DNA of 7,259 nt from B3-G11 sp039714175 (GTDB lineage Bacteria; Actinomycetota; Acidimicrobiia; Spongiisociales; UBA5794). Location of the stretch: assembly GCA_039714175.1 (NCBI GenBank), contig JBDLJV010000115.1:1-7259 (forward strand), given 5' to 3'. The notes beneath the pieces are model-generated. The model worked only from the letters and a program-made list of their open reading frames with translations, did not search any database and was not told where the DNA came from. The translations under genes and the position numbers were made by a program. Shown piece after piece: positions 5,768-7,259 of this stretch (position 1 is the first letter of the stretch; the number at the start of each line of letters is the position of its first letter).

Positions 5768-6976
5768 TCAGAGGCCCTCGAGCACCGTCTCGGGTTGATA
5801 CGTGCTCCAGGCGAACCAGAACGTGTCGAGATGAGGAATCTGCTCGAGACGCTCTCCAGCGAGTTCGCCCTCGACCGCTTCTCCGTTGATGATCCAGATC
5901 GACCCGGTCTCCTCATCGACGAAGCTTTCACCGTCGTAGGAGAACGTGAGTGCGCGTCCGCCCGCCTCGGGGACGAACACCGCAGCAGACCCAACGTCCC
6001 TCCCGCCGAACACATCGGAGCTGTCGAGCGCCGACGATTGCCCGGGAAGCCAGAACACAACGAGGTCACTGCCGCCGACCTCTACAGAGGTTGCCTTGCC
6101 CTCACCACCGCTGACCGATTCAAGAGCGAACGCCGATGCCGAGCCGCCATGTTCAACCCCGACGACACGCTGCATGGCTGCTGCTCGGTCGTCCAACGCT
6201 CCCCTGAACAGGAACGGCGTGTTGTCCGGGTCGTCGTAGCCGGTGTAGGGATTCCTCCCGTAGTCACGGTTGAACCCGAGCTGCGTCCAGTCGAGAACTT
6301 GACCCGTTGGATAGGTGGCACGGAACTGATCCCATGCCATCAAAGGCGACGGGAATTCGGCGAGTTCTGTGCCGGTAAGCGTCCCGATGACCGCCTGACC
6401 GTTGTAGTGCGTCCACAGGGTCTCGGTGGCGCGGTCATACATCACCAGGGCGGATGCGAAGAGACGCCCCGAGGTTCCGAACGTCGTCTCGACGCCGTTG
6501 ATCCTGCGGTCATATGTCGCCGCTGAGTTGCAGAGCGGACAGTAGGTGACCGATACAGGCACGCCGCCGATCGTGTCATTCACTATCTCATGCCACACCA
6601 TCGCTCGGATCGGATAGGCACGTGCGTCGCCGTTGATCTCAACCGCAACAACCGGTTCATTTGCCGGAAGAAGGTCCAGGTTGTCTGCCACGTCCAAGAA
6701 CACAGGATCATCGATCGGGGGGATGCCGTCAGGAGGAGGACCACCGGAGATCACCTGACCGGGGTCGATCAACGGATCAGGGAAGGCGTCATCGAACATG
6801 TCGTCGAGCGCGCTCGGGCCGTCGGGAAGCTCACCGACAGCAGGAGTGGCCTGCGCAGTCGGCTCCGTAGTGGTCGAGACCACAGAAGAGGTCGGTTCAC
6901 TGGCTGTTGTCCCCCCGCCGCAGGCTGCGAGGGCCAATGCACCCGCTACGAGTCCGACCATCCATGTTCTGCGCAT
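5768..6976 (-). CDS. DUF3179 domain-containing lipoprotein
   Basis: The 402-residue product begins with a lipoprotein signal peptide: MRRTW, a hydrophobic core, and the lipobox LAAC with lipidated Cys19. A low-complexity linker rich in Ser, Thr, Glu and Pro (about 22-48) and an acidic Asp/Pro-rich stretch (about 51-92) follow. The DUF3179 domain runs from about 95 to the end. Its hallmarks are RAYPIRAMVWHEIVNDTIGG (119-138), SVTYCPLCNSA (142-152) with the C146/C149 pair, and the closing HLDTFWFAWSTYQPET (382-397). The family has no established function; the conserved His-Glu and the CxxC pair suggest metal or thiol chemistry, which is speculation. The protein should sit on the outer face of the cytoplasmic membrane. 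The ATG at 6976 is chosen because it gives the signal peptide directly and AAGGGAG ends 4 bases upstream; the in-frame start at 7057 would add 27 residues without a signal character. The OFA transporter gene lies downstream in the same direction. Confidence 0.93.
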   Translation of the reverse strand: MRRTWMVGLVAGALALAACGGGTTASEPTSSVVSTTTEPTAQATPAVGELPDGPSALDDMFDDAFPDPLIDPGQVISGGPPPDGIPPIDDPVFLDVADNLDLLPANEPVVAVEINGDARAYPIRAMVWHEIVNDTIGGVPVSVTYCPLCNSAATYDRRINGVETTFGTSGRLFASALVMYDRATETLWTHYNGQAVIGTLTGTELAEFPSPLMAWDQFRATYPTGQVLDWTQLGFNRDYGRNPYTGYDDPDNTPFLFRGALDDRAAAMQRVVGVEHGGSASAFALESVSGGEGKATSVEVGGSDLVVFWLPGQSSALDSSDVFGGRDVGSAAVFVPEAGGRALTFSYDGESFVDEETGSIWIINGEAVEGELAGERLEQIPHLDTFWFAWSTYQPETVLEGL

Positions 6977-7083
6977 TCTGCTCCCTTCTGGCCGAACAAC
7001 GCACAAAGAGCGAGCTGTGTTCCTCATTGTCAGGAATCCGACACTCCTGCTCTCCATCCCCTGCGACCCGCGTTGAACCCGTT
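6977..7083. promoter_or_regulatory. Divergent promoter gap between the DUF3179 gene and the right-edge gene
   Basis: These 107 bases separate two genes transcribed away from each other, so both promoters should lie here. I find the AAGGGAG ribosome site of the lipoprotein gene (6987-6981) but no well-spaced -35/-10 pair on either strand and no clear operator dyad. Confidence 0.4.
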
Positions 7084-7259
7084 ATGCCTACAACAGCAAC
7101 CACTCATGAACGCGCTTCGGACATCTCAATACTCGCTTGGACCGGGGCAATTGCATCCATCTGGCTCATGACCGCGGTATTCCGCCCCGACACCACGCTG
7201 CATCTCGGACCGATCCTCGTACCACTCGTTCCCGCCCTTCTCGGACGAGAAGCGGAACG
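7084..7259 (+). CDS. N-terminal part of a putative membrane protein, cut by the window edge
   Basis: An open frame starts with ATG at 7084 and runs without a stop to the window end, giving 58 codons plus two bases. The start MPTTATTHERASD is followed by a hydrophobic segment at about 14-33 (ISILAWTGAIASIWLMTAVF) and a second hydrophobic run at about 41-53 (LGPILVPLVPALLG), which suggests a multi-pass membrane protein. I do not recognise the family from this fragment. No clear Shine-Dalgarno site precedes the ATG, so the message may be leaderless, as is common in actinobacteria, or the true start may lie elsewhere. It is divergent from the DUF3179 lipoprotein gene. Confidence 0.6.
   Translation, partial: MPTTATTHERASDISILAWTGAIASIWLMTAVFRPDTTLHLGPILVPLVPALLGREAE

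Noticed and set aside
5795..6526. Plus-strand open frame of 243 codons opposite the DUF3179 gene
   Set aside because: It is antisense to an unmistakable DUF3179 domain, is Arg/Glu-rich and shows no domain.

Overview
The window looks like ordinary chromosome from a moderately GC-rich (about 58-60 % by eye) free-living bacterium, most likely an actinobacterium. Pointers are the second Walker B of the ABC-F protein (DEPTDNLDL), a strong GC hairpin without a T-tract as a transcription end, GTG start use, and an Acidimicrobiia-like flavour of the lipoprotein (Ser/Thr/Glu/Pro-rich linker after a LAAC lipobox). The phylum is inferred from protein style, not from a marker gene. I see no phage genes, insertion sequences, CRISPR arrays, tRNA or rRNA.

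Layout, left to right. (1) A complete minus-strand gene for a duplicated-ATPase ABC-F protein (4-1635). (2) A perfect 11-bp hairpin (1722-1747) that ends the next transcript. (3) A minus-strand gene for an unusually long YeeE/YedE-family (Sulf_transp) membrane protein (1766-3343). (4) A 99-bp divergent control region with a T-N11-A dyad at 3409-3423. (5) A plus-strand LysR-type regulator (3443-4330). (6) Convergent with it, 10 bp away, a minus-strand OFA-type major facilitator transporter (4341-5639). (7) Upstream of that on the same strand, a secreted DUF3179 lipoprotein (5768-6976), then a short divergent gap. (8) The 5' end of a plus-strand membrane-protein gene that runs off the right edge (7084-7259). 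Coding density is high. The only non-coding stretches are about 130, 99, 10, 128 and 107 bp.

How the genes may work together. The clearest unit is the LysR regulator with the divergent YeeE-type transporter: the shared promoter region carries a LysR-box-like dyad, so the regulator probably senses a sulfur (or selenium) compound or a related metabolite and controls uptake. The OFA transporter and the DUF3179 lipoprotein lie in the same orientation with no convincing terminator between them and could share a transcript, but a TATAAT-like element just before the transporter may give it its own promoter. The ABC-F gene appears to be a separate unit, cut off from the YeeE gene by the hairpin. I do not see a convincing undescribed system. 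The points most worth a second look are the long YeeE variant with its extra cysteine pair, the dyad in its control region, the loss of the OxlT-type lysine in the OFA carrier, and the DUF3179/OFA adjacency.
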